A stretch of DNA of 64,000 nt from positions 8,540,890-8,604,889 of the forward strand of contig NC_049990.1 of NCBI RefSeq assembly GCF_000003815.2, in the 5' to 3' direction. Positions 45,201 through 58,200 of this stretch are shown in pieces. Position numbers and translations under genes: made by a program. Position 1 is the stretch's first letter, and every line of letters begins with the position of its first letter. The stretch is from Branchiostoma floridae. Taxonomy: Eukaryota > Chordata > Leptocardii > Amphioxiformes > Branchiostomatidae. Under the pieces are notes generated by a model. It made no database searches. It was given only the letters and a program-made list of their open reading frames with translations, and was not told the DNA's origin.

Positions 45201-47835
45201 CCTGTCATTGGAGCTGTCGTGAAGGTCCTCATCGAGAAACCACCTCATGATCAGGTAGAGGAGATCACTCTCCTGGACAACGGTGCAGGTAAACTGTGTC
45301 TAAATGTTCATATTGACTTTGATTTTGATGATTTAACAACTACGGTTCATGATATCAATTGGGTCTAGACGGTGCACACACCAATTCCGAGATAGTGCGC
45401 GACAAAAATGTGACGAAAGGGTCTCGAGGGTCCGTGTTTGAGATCAAATTTCTCATAATCTGCTGCGAAGTGGCATTTAATACTGGCATGGCTAAAAAGC
45501 GTAAGAAGTGATGTGTTTTTGGTGCAAATTGGTTTTGGGCCCGAGTGTCACTTCCTTGTATTTCTACGCATTGGAAGTGATTCGCCCGTTGTCCCAGATT
45601 CCCCGTCCATATGCGGTCTGTGAGCCGTGTTGCTATGCCTCGCGCGTCGGGTTATTGTAAAAATCTCAGTGTTACGATTTTCTTTATTTTTTGCTTGATT
45701 AATCTTAGATGTATTCTCTTTCCGACAATATCAGTCATTTTCATGACTAAAATATAGGTGATGGGTTTATTTCCCACGTCAAAATTCCCCTTTTTTTGCA
45801 TACTTTTTTACGTGAAAAAAACTTTTCTCCCCCCAAAATTATGACAAGTAGAGAGAGTGAAGAAACTGAAACGTGGCTGTTCTTAAAGCTGGAGTGATAC
45901 CCTTCATTCCCATATACGGCTTTTCTGCTTTAGATTTATTTTCTTGAAGAGACGGCCTCTCGTCTTGAGGGTGCACATCCTCGATTTGAGACCCCAAATA
46001 AACTGGGGTGTGCACTGTAGAATGTCAGTCATCAGTAGAAAGGCCAGGAGCCAACTCAGAAGAAGCTACAAAATAATGAATCAATGCGATCTTGGAGTGC
46101 ATCCGTTGTGCTATGTCGATGAACTTTGAGTTGGTGTAAGCAAACACGTCGACATTTGCAAAATGACAAATATATACTTGTCCTAAGTGAGGGAACAATT
46201 CGGTACAAAGGGACTCCAGGGAGTCCCTTTTTACTCCGCGGAAAGTACACGATATATGTCACTAATGGAGATTCCAAATAAACATACGAACACACCAATG
46301 TACCCCCCCACTATGTTGATAGATTGATAGCACTATCTTTGTGTTTCGCTATTGGTAGGCCTTCAAACTTAATACTTTTATGATCAACTGTTTTTCCCCT
46401 AAGGTGCTGACGGAGCGAGGAATGACGGCATATACTCCCGCTACTTCTTCGGCTTCACCGCCAACGGTCGCTATGGAGTGTCCGTTAAGGTTGACAACAC
46501 CCAGGGGGATGCCGGGTACATCGTCATCAACCGTGCACGAAGCTCTGGTGCTCCACCATTGAACCCAGGTACACGCAATGTCAAACTAACATTTGCAGAC
46601 CGACGTCTCACCGAGTAGTTACGGGCTACCTTTCTGTTAACATTCTTTCGGATGGGCCCCATGCGCATGCATGGCCATGAAGACATTCTTGGCGAATTGA
46701 GAAACCCAATTTCCCAAGATGATATGGCTGTATCAGTATCACGCTTAACAATTGTAAAACCGTATTAAAAAAGGAAAACAAACGACACATTTGGCTTGGG
46801 GTTGCTATCACTTGACAAGTAAAGGAGTCTCATGACTTGCGAGCTTGGCCAAACAAAGAAGCAGATCCAACGAATTTACCTTAGTCTTGTTTGGTTATCA
46901 TTTTTGTAGACACTGGGTACACCAGCGGGGGTAACGTTCAGCAAGAACCACTGGAGCAGTTCCAACGGATGACAACAGGTGGCGTTTTTGAAGTAGATGG
47001 GGTCCCCAGTGGCGGTGTGTCTACACGGGACATGCTGCCGCCGTCCCGGGTGGATGACCTCGCGGTAGTGGAAGTCTCCTACGCTGACGCAACAGTGACA
47101 CTGAGGTGGACAGCGCTGGGTGATGACTTTGATCAGGGAGGACCAGGTGTGTTTGACTGTCTCTTTGTGATTGTTTGAAGTAACGTCTACTACTGATATA
47201 TTTGAGACCAGCATTAAAAAATCAGCGATTCAGAAATACCCACACCTTACCGTTTCAATACCACAGAAGAGAAGGAGAGGAATTGATTGATTGATGGAAG
47301 CCAGAGCAATGGCAACATATTTTGTGAGACTCATCATTTTTCGCGTTTACAAACATGATACATATCTATGTCACTCTCTTTTCCAGCCCACTACGTTGAG
47401 ATCCGTTACGGCCATCATTTTGACCAACTCGCAGACGACTTTCACGGCTCAGCTTCAGTCAACCATTCGCAAGTGCTGCAGGGAAGCCTGACGTCACCAC
47501 CGGAACCCGGCTCCGCGCAGACCATCGTCATCCTCGTGCCAGACCGAGGTGACAACGTCACATTCGTCTTCGCTGTGCGCATGTGCGACGAAGCGGACAA
47601 CTGCGGAGACCCCTCCAACATCGTATCGGCAAATCTCGAGTTCATCCCTGAACCCGTCTATGTCAACGATACGGTCGCCTGGGCCATTGTTGGCTGTGCG
47701 CTTGGTGTGGCCGTTTTGGCCACCATCTTGGCTTTGTTCTATTGCAAAGTCTGGAAGCCAAGAAGCATTAAGCCCGCAAAATCTGCCCAGCTAGCTTCGG
47801 CAAACGACAATCCTGCATTTGTTCCCACTGTGTAG
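33258..47835 (+). CDS. CLCA: CLCA-B: calcium-activated chloride channel regulator, complete
   Basis: Fourteen exons: 33258-33434, 40327-40478, 40993-41135, 41516-41672, 42115-42250, 42536-42784, 43385-43509, 43659-43758, 43907-44188, 44482-44706, 45006-45288, 46404-46568, 46910-47146, 47387-47835. The joined frame is 2880 bases, 959 aa. Signal peptide 1-22; N-CLCA domain with [17 protein letters not shown] zinc site and the family's conserved Cys; VWA with [17 protein letters not shown] and VTDGEEN (the three MIDAS loops); beta-sandwich; fibronectin-like region; membrane helix from about [20 protein letters not shown]; tail ending [15 protein letters not shown] at 47895-47900. Intron 1 (6.9 kb) holds a LINE. 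The intron splitting the zinc-domain exon (41673-42114) is not in A or C. Expected role: ectodomain shedding and modulation of a TMEM16-type channel, by family knowledge. Confidence 0.94.
36221..39598 (+). CDS. LINE open frame: endonuclease (truncated) and reverse transcriptase
   Basis: An uninterrupted frame of 1125 codons with no ATG at its nominal start (GTG at 36221). It begins inside the APE-type endonuclease domain: GDFNARTG is near residue 33 and the closing SDHC near residue 140, while the N-terminal catalytic part is missing. Reverse transcriptase follows (about 400-680) with [46 protein letters not shown] and the catalytic WADDLAL. Near residue 1040 is a C-x2-C-x8-H-x4-C knuckle, then a short C-terminus. 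Codon use is AT-rich, unlike the CLCA exons. The clade (CR1/L2-like or other) was not resolved. Confidence 0.93.
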   Translation: MLNIYICIQVDPFDTLSIDICKFSNLGDIIILGDFNARTGSVLETYFSIDSPDDPLTKDVLDTKKRNNRDSKVNNYGKRLIELCSSADLTILNGRFAGDLKGDFTCYHYNGSSVVDYCITQRSMLTDIQYMNVNSISPFSDHCHISFSLSAKHSPLVLKEDSQCYNPKPTQFIWTDESKQLYLDTINNKDTHSKLRDFCNKTFHSSEEAVTSFTEILLDVSKSSLRIRRKIQNNKKTQIKKNKIWFDQNCWSLRQRVKRLSLELRKEPWKQETRTKYFTALKEYKKIIKHSKRNYKANLLRDLETLNEKNPKQFWSLFNTLDKEVNGTKHNGNIDPNITSKEWIEHFQGLNNLVKNNEFDSSFEKSVTDSLKHLDKNAQNSLDYPFTTPEIMTGLKSLKSGKACGIDSISNEMLKYGAEKICEPLVILFNTILSNNKFPSNWTTSILTPIFKSGDKSNVDNYRGIAISSCLSKLFTFLLNTRLQKFVESNCLLADTQFGFRRKCRTSDNVFILKALIEKYIEKKRGKLYVCFVDMKKAFDSVWRDGLFYKLLNLGVGGKFFNVLQSMYLNVNYTVRLQNGLSSPFVSTCGVRQGCNLSPVLFNIFINDLPQCFADKCDAAILNSKSLNCLSWADDLALISLSKEGLQNCINNLESYCNKWKLRVNVSKTKVLVFTKGSINRLSNKFYIYGKEILVTDSYTYLGIPLTSSGKFKAARKYLKNKAMRALFKLKSLLFSEKNIPIHLGMSLFNKFVLPILLYGAELTCFDQTSKAIKIIVSKQIPESSPKTVFSSFLNKLHLEGGLPATVRKSVSSDLTHTYVIHFKKRSDKDRLLRLASGMKLENDNFAIENIRLSSHTSIPEFDTIDMSFQKFLLGVHAKSSNDGIRGELGTFPISINAEIQLIKYWHRLANLPEDSLLREAYDVVLSGEYDWTNHVTDILNYNGFGHVWTNPRLYHVNMLTDQLRLRLQDIYIQEWYSSIQNNSKLCIYSTLKERYGQKKYLSNVHSFELRRAITKMRISSHKLNIEAGRYTKIPRDQRFCPFCPNEIEDERHFVMDCSRYNDKRTELFTLLSACSKEFATLCSIDKFNYILGGDNPHCVQVGKYIHECLYRRTNSVNDMLDPIC
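36240..39721 (+). mobile_element. 5'-truncated non-LTR retrotransposon (LINE)
   Basis: Covers the reverse transcriptase frame plus a 3' tail of about 120 bases ending near GTGTCAATAAAGATTGTTGTAT. It lies in the sense orientation inside intron 1 of CLCA-B. The 5' edge is placed near 36240 where the AT-rich TATATATATG sequence gives way to coding; it could be a little earlier. Target-site duplications could not be fixed by eye. The intact frame suggests a young insertion. Confidence 0.85.
42371..42570 (+). repeat. 45-bp repeat of the CLCA-B exon 5 acceptor, four junctions
   Basis: The unit GTGACCGGTTTCTGCCACAG-TGACCCGGATGTG-TTATGTTTGTAG carries the first exon codons (VTGFCHSDP) followed by a copy of the acceptor. 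TAG acceptors end at 42402, 42447, 42490 and 42535; only the last leads into the full exon. Because a full unit is 15 codons, the acceptor's own TAG is an in-frame stop if an upstream junction is used; one 43-base unit (42448-42490) meets TAA earlier. Confidence 0.95.
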
Positions 47836-49227
47836 CGCAGTTTTTATTTCGTGTGTGCTTTGACTTTGTACCTTACACAATAAGTTTTTTTAGAAATAAA
47901 ATTCTTACGCTAACATGACCTTAACCTTGCTGTTTATCGTAGGATAACATACGCTTGTGTGGAAGTTTCAGGACACATTTGTTGTTCAATGAGGCCACTG
48001 CCACTGTCAGAAAATGACAACCCTTTAAGTGCCAGTTGCGGAGGACAAAGCTGCCTTGTGTTCAACCAGAACAGTTACAGACATTTCACTAAAATAGAAA
48101 TATGTTAGCCTTAATAAGATTGAAAGCCATTGTTAGGAAAGATAGACTGAGATGTGGATATTGTCACAATATTGTCAAATATCAAGTTTGTCATGGATCA
48201 AATTAGATGGAAGTTAATCGCTCTTTTCCCCTGCATTTACTTATACCCTCAATATCCGTAGTCACAATTTTGGTTAGGCAAAAGCCTGACATATTGCCAA
48301 GGCATCAAGTATATATCTGATTGTTTTCATGAAATACATGTACCTAGAGGCATTTGTTCATTACTCTTTCAATGATTGATATGCTGTTGTTCTACATGTG
48401 TGCTACGCTGTTAGGAAGTAATATAGACAAATAAAGTGACTTGTGGCAGCTAAGCACGATTTTGTCTGCCTACCGACACCCTGACGAACCCTGCCTATCG
48501 GTCGGTCGGGACGAGTGTCATGATTGAACTGAGTGCAAGATCGATATCTGGCTGGGTCACCTCCCCGGCACACCCTGTGTACTGACGCTTCAGAAGTGTA
48601 ATGTGGGACATATACAGTCAAGTTTGGGAAGTGACCCAGCCAGACATGGATCTTGCATGTCCACTAGACGTGTTCCGCAAAGTTACTACATAACATGTTT
48701 AGTATTTGAATGTGAACTTTTATCTCTTTGTTGAATAGCTTTGATATCGTATCTATAATTGAGATGATCATGATATTTTTAGTCTCCATGTGTGCTACAC
48801 TAGTACTGTACCGACAAATAGATTCAAGTTGAACAAAAACATATTTCTTACCAAAGCATTTTCATAGTTATCAGCGACCATCACTGAGGGTCAAAGACTC
48901 AAAGTAAAACAAACTGCTATGTGACCCATACCTAAACCTACACCACTTTTCCTTACATCAAATGCTAATAACTGCCACCAAGTTAAAGATCAAGACTCTA
49001 ACATGTCCAGGACAAGAGATTCAAAACCCAGAATTTCTACCAGGGTACTAAACAGTGGCTTTACCCATGAACGGCGCTCACTGTGTGGACAGTCCTCTCT
49101 CAAGTAGGTACATCGGGCAAGCCAGAACATGGCAAATGTTTCACCTTTCACTTTCAAGTTTACTTTGCGCAACGTCCTTGCTTTGCGGTGACGTAGTTTC
49201 TATCCCCGTGTGGGGCTGCCAGGCAAA
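47836..49227. other. CLCA-B to CLCA-C spacer
   Basis: Starts with the short CLCA-B 3' UTR (AATAAA at 47895-47900) and ends with the CLCA-C promoter. It contains a 26-bp imperfect inverted repeat, GCAAGATCGATATCTGGCTG with GGTCAC (48535-48560) against 48631-48656, with about 70 bases between. No gene is seen. Confidence 0.6.
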
Positions 49228-52200
49228 ATGGCCGGGAAACATTGCCTGTTGCTGCTGGCGCTCGTCTGGTGTTCCCATGCCGTCTTTAACCGGCCGTACG
49301 AGATCAAACTCCAAAACAATGAGTACACGGACGTCTTGGTGGCCATTCACAAGGATATCCCTGAAGATCCACGGATCATAGACAGACTGAAGGTTAGTTT
49401 GCCTAACTATTTGAGTGATACGATACTTACTTTGTGATTCTATAATCTTTTGGTGGCTTTATCGGTGAATGTCATGGAAATCCTTTCTCAAGTTATCGTA
49501 CTTGAAATATACTGGCAAAAACACCCCTGCAGTTCCAGAGCAAGTTGCTAGGGAGCTCAAACCGTCTTTATCTCTTCCTTACATGAAAAGCTGTCGGCCA
49601 TTGAAAACTCAAGTCCACAGCTTGTCAGGGCAAAATGTAAAAAAAAAATACCCAGGACTTTCGCCTCTTAGGTCCAGAAATAATGGTGTGGGCATGGTAT
49701 GGAAACACAAATTTAGCATGCTTTGGTACCAAAAAGAAGGTGACTTGGACCAGGTGTTTGATATCTAGTATTGATTATGAAACCGTGTTAAATACAACTA
49801 ACTGGGGGTTGCAGCTTTCCCACGACCCCAAGGTACAATATTGAAATTAATATGTAATGTATAGAGACGGCTGATGCAATATTATCTCCATGTTGCGATT
49901 TCTCGCAGATATCTATGATTCAATCAAATATGGGCCATGGGATGCATAGAAATTCTTAACAAAACATTTCCTTAAGAAACTAATCCTACAAGAAAACATA
50001 CCAAATGTTCTACGAGATACGCGACCGTGTTGTGAAAGTTGTACGTTTGTCACAGTCAAAGAGTTTCGACCGTTTTCTGCGACGCCTCAGGGGCGATCCA
50101 AATGGTATATTATTGTGTTTAGTCTGCAAAAACTCTAGGAATTGCACAGGCATTTTTCCCACAGGAATGTCAGTCCACAGGCATGTTTGCAATGTGAGAA
50201 GTTAGTCCGGAGGAATTTCAATGGCAGGAATTTGGGTCATGCAAGCTCCCCCGGGCATTTGTCCTAGATAACTGGACAGTCAGCCACAGGTGTTGTCCAG
50301 ATGGACCACTTGATAAGTTGTATATAGGTAGACTTTGCACAATTCATCATTTCCTTGAGTTTTATAGAAAAACACACATTTTCTTCTAACTCATAAAGAA
50401 AAACATAGTACTAGTGTTGTGCCAGTCAAAAAAGGAGGAGCGGTCACATTACAGAAAGACTACTGCAGAAAGTTGGTGACAAGAGAAAGAGGTAGACATC
50501 ACTCAAGAGCTCGTTAGTACAGACTAACTGACGGTTTCTAACCAAAGAAGATTGCTATCTCTGTGGTTGAAATCCTCAGAGAATTCCTTATGTGTACCTG
50601 TTTTCTAAAACAGTGTGTAGCTGTTACAATGTCTTTAGATGCTGTTCCGTCACAAGTATAACATTTAATGTCCTTATTTTTAGGAAGGGGTCATAACTAC
50701 ATCAAGTTTGTACTTTGTAGCTCTATACCCTTTATACCCCTCTTCAATTACCAATACAAGCTAGATGTTGTCTCAGAACCCGCAGATCAGGATTAGAATT
50801 ATCAGAACACCCAGACAATTATTTTTCAGGTTTCGTTTGTCTTATGCTCATCTCCTGTAAATGACAATCGTCGCCATTGCAATAATGTTTTTATTGCCAA
50901 TCTTGTCGCTGTTTACCAGAGAATCTCTGAAATAAAAATAATCAAAACTTGCCGAGCGCGTTTTCACCTTAAGGTATTTCACCTGGCTTAATTGGTATTT
51001 TGACCTTCCATTGATTTCTCATTAACGAATTACGAAAGAACGGAGCCGTAATAACGAATATTGATAGATGGGCATAAAAGAATTCTAAATCTGATTGTTG
51101 GGACCATATGGATGACGTCATCAAGTGTTATTGCCCTTAATATTATTCTTTCTATGAGAAAATACAACACTTGGGTACATACCACTGCGATGAAAGCTAC
51201 AAACTCACGTTTGTGCAAATTGATATCTACAAATAATCTGTAGTAATTAAAAAATATTAGTTTTCATCTAATAAAAAATCATTTTCTAATAACTAGACAT
51301 CATTAGAGGATATCAATTTGCGCAAACTTGAGTTTGTAGCTCTAATAATTATGCACATGACAAACATAGTTCCATTGCAGTGGTATGTACCAAAGTGCTG
51401 TATTTTCAAGTAGAAAAAATAATATAAGGGGTAATAAAATCTAATGACGTCATCCATATGGTCCAAAAAAATCAATTTTGGAATTCTTTCATGCCCATCT
51501 ATCAATTTTTTTTACGTCTTCATTATTTCTTAATTCTTTAATGAGAAAAGATTGGAAGGTTAAAATGCCAATTTACCCAGTTGAACTAACATCTTCCCCA
51601 TCACATCGAACGGTGCTCGGGGACCTGCGAACATCAGCTATAACTAAAAATCGCGTGATGATAGAGAGAACACCGGCTGTTTTACACGTAATGTTATTTA
51701 GATCTGGCAGACAAGTCGGCTGATATTACGTTATATTCCTGCTGTTCGACTAGGGGTGTCTGAAACTCAGATGACTGAGTTTTTAGCATTTCGAATTCTA
51801 TCTCATTTTTATGCCAAGACGTCGAGACTGAAATATCTGGTTCAATTTCTAGCCACTCGACGAAATGGCTTTAATTTTGGAACGCAGAATCACAATCATG
51901 CTGACTGAAGTCGAATCCAATCCTTTTTTTCACTAGGAAATCTTCACCGAGGCGTCCCAACACCTGTACGTCGCCACCAACAACCGCACGTACATCAAGG
52001 AGGTCAAGATCCTCATCCCGAACACCTGGTCGAAGACATCCGAGTACCTCCCGGCAGGGACCGAGACATTTGAACGGGCTAATATCAGGTGGATGTCTTA
52101 AGTTTAACCATTATCTTCTCCATCTTGCACTTAACGCTTTCAGAGAAAAAAATGTCAATTATTTTGCACAATATTCTTGCGTATAATGATGGGAGTACCA

Positions 52201-55200
52201 AGCTGGTCATATACGGAAACTGGGATTCGTCCTAATGGCAGTCAAATAGATTATAAGTACAGTTCATTCCTCTTTTTGATCTACATTGATTGTTGCCATG
52301 GTAAAGTGCCAAACAATATGAAAATTTGTATAGTTTTGGACACGATTACCGACAAATGCTTGGATATAATGGAAATACATAAACTGTCAGTTTTTGCCAC
52401 CATAAAACCATCCTGCAGATTATTTTGGGAGATATTATGATGATTCCACTTGGCCTGCACGCCACATTGTCCGTAAGTTGTGTGTGCTGTTTTTGTGCAC
52501 ATTTCATTGTTTACCTAAAACTGAACTGACTGTTCCAGAATGTGTGAATATTGATTTAGGCTAAACTTGATTGAGTGCATGCTTGTACATTGTACTTTGT
52601 CCTTGTCCTAAAATCGCTCCACGACCTTCGTTTGCCCTGAAAATATTTCAGTTGCACGAATGCAAATGTGGACCTTATTTGCAATTTGATAAGAGACTTG
52701 ATAACGTGTCAGTAGTGCATTATGGAAAATTTCTATTTGTGACATATGTCACCAAGACTGAAGGATACCTACCACTTCCCCAATAACATCATACTGTAAC
52801 ATGAATTACACAAATCGGGACATGTATACGTCCCGTATATGTTCTTTGACCACCTTCCTTGTTGAACTGGTCCAAACCAGCGCAGAAAGACCGGTACCTA
52901 GGCCAGCCCTGTGGAACATTTGATATTAATGTTATCTATATCCAACTCTGTATTTTTCCAGAGTGGACGTACCGAACCCTCTGTACGAGGACAATCCGTA
53001 TGTGCAGCAGAAGGGAGGGTGTGGAGAGGCGGGTGACTACATGCACCTCACCCCAAAATACGTGGTGGACAAGGAATATGGAGAATACAATTGGGGCTCT
53101 TATGGCACGTAAATCTCTCACATAATATTAGCTATAATGTTACCTCTTACAACGACTTGACATTGTACGCTATATGTTGATATTCCCCACTATCTATGTA
53201 TAAACCATCGATTAATAGCCACAAATCTGTTAGCGCAATGGAGATTTTTGGCAACCCTACAATGCATGTCGAATATGCTAGCTTAGCACAATCCAATCTG
53301 TCAAACACGTTTCTCTTATCGTAGAAAACGCGTGAAACTTATTGGCACGTAGAATGGGGACCTAGAAGGATATATAACCAATTCCTTTGAATTTTTTTTT
53401 TGCAGGCAAAACAATTGTCCACGAGTGGGCCCACCTCCGCTGGGGTCTATTTGATGAGTACGGGTTCGACGATCCGCTGGGAGGGTCCTACCCACACTTC
53501 TATGTCTCCACCTCCATGGGGATACAGCCGGTCCGGTGTTCAGCCTACACCGCCGGGGCGTCCCAACATGCCGTCACCGGAAACCGCTGCCAGGTGGACC
53601 CGGCTACCGGACTTCCGGAGGACGACTGTCGCTTTTATCCGCATTTCAGTGAAAACCGCGCGACCGGGTCCTACATGTTCATGCAGTTCTTAGCAACTGT
53701 GAGTCACAAGTGGACCGAAAGCCACACTATTTAAACTTCGGGAGAATGCGATTTGGAGTAATCTTAGAAGATGTATGCGTGCAGATAAAGGGCGTTATAA
53801 ATTTTGTGACATTTCACAAACTCTTTTCTAATCAAATTTATACCAAAAACACAAAGGTGAATTTTCAAACGTTAACGTTACTATTCTTTTGCACTTTAAC
53901 CTTTATGGAATCATTACTACCACCACAGATGGCTCTTTTCAAGACTAATGGATTCTTCAAAGAAGGGTTCACCCAACAATAAGATCGTCAAAAAGAGTTT
54001 GGAATTGAGAATCAAATGTTATGTTTGTAGTGTAGACGGTGACTAGTTTCTACCGTACGCCGGGTGTGTTATGTTTGTAGGTGACCGTTTTTTACCACAG
54101 TGTCCCGGATGTGTTTTGTTTGTAGGTGACGGTTTTTACCACAGTGTCCCGGATGTGTTATGTTTGTAGGTGACCGGTTTCTGCCACAGTGACCCGGATG
54201 TGTTATGTTTGTAGGTGACCGGTTTCTGCTACAGTGACCCGGATGTGTTATGTTTGTGGGAGACCGGTTTCTGCCTCATTGACCCGGATGTGTTAGGTTT
54301 GTAGGTGACCGGGTTCTGCTACAGTGACCCGGATGTGTTATGTTTGTAGGTGACCGGTTTCTGTCACAGTGACCCGAATGTGTTTTGTTTGTAGGTGACC
54401 AGTTTTTGCCACAGTGACCCGGAAGGAGATCCACTGTCCTACCACAACCGGGAGGCGCCCAACAAACACAACTCTGTGTGCGGAGGCCAGAGCGCCTGGG
54501 ACGTCATGAACAAGCACGAGGACTTCGCCGGCGGTGCCAATCCCCCTCGAGCAGTCAACTCTACGGACCCCAACTTCATCCTGCTGCAGAAGAGCGACTT
54601 CTTCAGGATAGTCCTGGTGTTGGACGTGTCGGGAAGCATGGATGTAATTATTCACAGATAAACTTAAATCGCTTGGCAAGCTATAAAAAGTATCTTAAAT
54701 CTTTGGTTGCACCATTTGCTCATGATGTATTAAAAATGATTATGACTTTGAGGTAAGCACATCGTGTTAAAAAGGTTTTTTGTCAAATTACAATGCTAAT
54801 TATATGTACGGAAGTCGTTTAGTCTCATAAATCATAATTTATCACCCATTTGAGCAAACCACATATTTCAAATATCCTTATAAAACAAAGCTAATTGTAG
54901 AATTTCATAATTCAATAGTGTGACCGGATTGGCTTGTGGATGTTAAAAAAAACAGATCGACAATTCATATGGTCAGATTAGATCGTGCACAGCGTAAATC
55001 ATCATTGTTATTAGCCTAAACATTGTCCCCTCTCTTTCGCAGGGGGAGCCGATCCTCCTGCTGAGTCAGGTTGCGACCAGGTTCATCCGCAACACAGTGT
55101 CATTCGGTTCCTCGGTGGGTGTGGTCACCTTTTCCAGCACAGCTTCAATAAGACATCCGGTAGTGAGGTACGATCTGACAGCTTATATCTACAGTAGCTG

Positions 55201-58200
55201 GTTCATACGTTTGCATTGCATTCTTTATCATGACATAGGTATGGTGCTAGTCATCATAGAAGTGATATCATAATTATCAGTTCTCCATTTAAAGCACTAA
55301 TTATAGTAAAACAGACTATATACATACAGCGTTTAAGAAAATAGAGAAGCTATATACAGAGGCGTCTCATCGTCGATGTAAAATCCTGTCTCTGTTTTTC
55401 AGTGTCAACTCTGATGCTGTCCGCAATGACTTGATTGCCGCAATTCCGACAAGCGCAAGGGGTGGCACGTGCATCGGGTGTGGTCTTCGCAAAGGCATCG
55501 AGGTAAGAGTTGAAAACTGTATCATACGCCAAGAATTGTTAAAGTAAAGGACAAAGATGGATACAAGTAATCTCACAAATATCCGTATGACTAAATGCAT
55601 TGATTTTTTCAAAACTTGTAGGAGCTGTAAGTCTTAAAGCACAAAATATTTCTGTTTGAAATATATACCATACATGTATATAGATACATAAAATAAATGT
55701 ACTCGCCTAATATAAATTAATTAAGAAACAGAATATGTTTCCAAAATCATATACAGTTGTTTGGGTACCTGGAATGATATTTGGTGTATCTTACTACCTA
55801 GATGTCTAACCTTCATCGACGTATTAGATGAACCCTTGCAAAGTTTAGGTTCGTATGTTATAAGAACGTCTGATTTCAGGCATTGGAGGCCACAGGACCG
55901 CCGCAAGGAGGCGTCATTCTCCTTATTACTGATGGAGAGGAAACCGATTCCCCACATATCAGTGACGTGATACCAGAGCTTCTGAGAAAGGAAATCATCG
56001 TCGACACGGTCGCTATCAGTCAAAACGCCGACGCCAAACTGGAGAGCCTGGCCGAGGAGACAGGGGGCCTGTCGTTCTTCTCCGGGAATGGCGACTCCAT
56101 AGCCCTGGACAACGCTTTCACTGCAACGTTTGAAGAAACTGGTGAAAGCACAGGAGTCAATGTGAGTACTGAAGGGTTAACCACCCACCATTATCACATG
56201 TAACTGACTTCACGTGTCCAAATCGAAGTAATTTGACATTGGGACAAGATGATTGTTGAGGCAAAGACTTCCGAAACTACGTGGCACTGCTTTATATTGC
56301 GTTTGATCTTTTACTGCATTGTCTTTTTTACTATATACCGTACAATGGTTTATAGATCATAATGTACATTGTCAATAGATATCATATTCACAGCTGCAAT
56401 TCAACATGATTCTACAGCTCCTAAGCGAAGAGCAGACCATCAGTGGGCGACAGACCTACGCCAACCACTTGTACGTGGACAATAGTGTAGGAGAGAACAC
56501 CACGTTTTCCTTCTCCTGGCTCGACGGACTCCGTCCTACGGTCAGGATGGTGACGCCGCTGGATCTTGTCATCACCGAAGGGCACTCGATGTATGACGTC
56601 ACATCGGACACCATCACAATTGAGATACCGGCTACCGCAACGGTATGTAGAAATCTCGAACTCCAGTCCACACGAAAGCAGTGACTGTTATGGCTTGGCG
56701 ATTGATTGCATTGGATTTCTTCTTCAAGAATTGTACCAATACACAGGACTACTAAGTAAATCATTAACAGTATTTAATGGTTTACCAAGTGGATGATATG
56801 AGTTAACCTTCACCAAAGTGGAATTTCCTTCACAATTGTCTGACATATTGTCAAGGTTTGTCCCTTTTGGGGTGGTAACTTGTATCAAAATCGTCACTTT
56901 GCACCAATTGAATTGTGGCTTTACCCTCTTGTTTGTGAATATCATCATTATATTCATACTCACTTGCTGGTCTTGTTGTTTACGTCCAGCCAGGAAAATG
57001 GACCTACAACATCACCAACAATGGCCCCGATAACCAGGATATCACCATCATTGCCACCTCAAACCCCGTTAAGGACAATGAACCCATCAAGGTGACGGCA
57101 CAGGTCAGTACTGTGTCCCTGGACTACTCCTCTTCTCAGCTCGCAGCGCAGAAGATCTACGCTCCGGTACGGAGGGGTTATCTGCCTGTCATTGGAGCTG
57201 TCGTGAAGGTCCTCATCACGAAACCCCCCGATGGTCAGGTGGAGGAGATAACTCTCCTGGATAACGGCGCAGGTAAGCACGCTTTGAAATACCTCTCAAT
57301 TTGCAAATTGACTTGAATTTTATAGATTTCTTAATCACACTAGTTACACTAATATGTGCTTGGTGAAGCCTGCCAACAGTAAACAGGTCAGCAATAAATT
57401 GATTTTACAAAATGATGATTTGTCAAGGTAACAACTGTCCCTTGGTCGGAAAGTAATATGCCAAACCAAAAAAGGATAACAGAATGAGAGAACGATTTAG
57501 CGACATAAAACAAAAGAATAATCAACAATGATGTATAATTCCTTATATTCATGGACCAAGCCGGTTACTTTTGTATTAAACTGCCATTGACTAAGGGTCA
57601 GAGTATAATATATTATGGCTACCTTTTATTGTCTCAGGTGCTGACGCAGTGAAGAATGACGGCATCTACTCCAGATATTTTTTCAACTTCACCGCAGACG
57701 GTCGTTATGGCGTCTCCGTTATGGCCGACAACACAAAGGGGGAAGCGGAATACATCGTCATCAACCGTGCACGCAGCAACGGTGCACTACCGATGAACCC
57801 AGGTAAGTGCAGTTTCTTCAAAATCCAAAATGGCCATTACTGACGATATTGCTCTCTTTTTCAGTGAAATATGCAACATGTTTGAAAGTCTCATTTAAGT
57901 CTTCTCCCCACTCCCCTGATATTAGATAACGCATATACAAACGCAGTAGGAAACGTAAACACATACACTGCCCCCCATACCGTAAACATTACCTTCTGAT
58001 TAAGGTAATTATAGTACGTGTACCTTGATATGAGTAAACAGAGAAACATACTGGCCGATTATGCTTTACAGATGTTTGTTTGTTATAGGCACTGGGTATA
58101 TCAACGGGGGCAACGTTCATCGAGAACCGTTGGAGCAGTTCCAGAGGATGACAACAGGTGGCGTCTTTGAAGTTCAGGGGGTCCCAAGTGGGGGTGTCAA

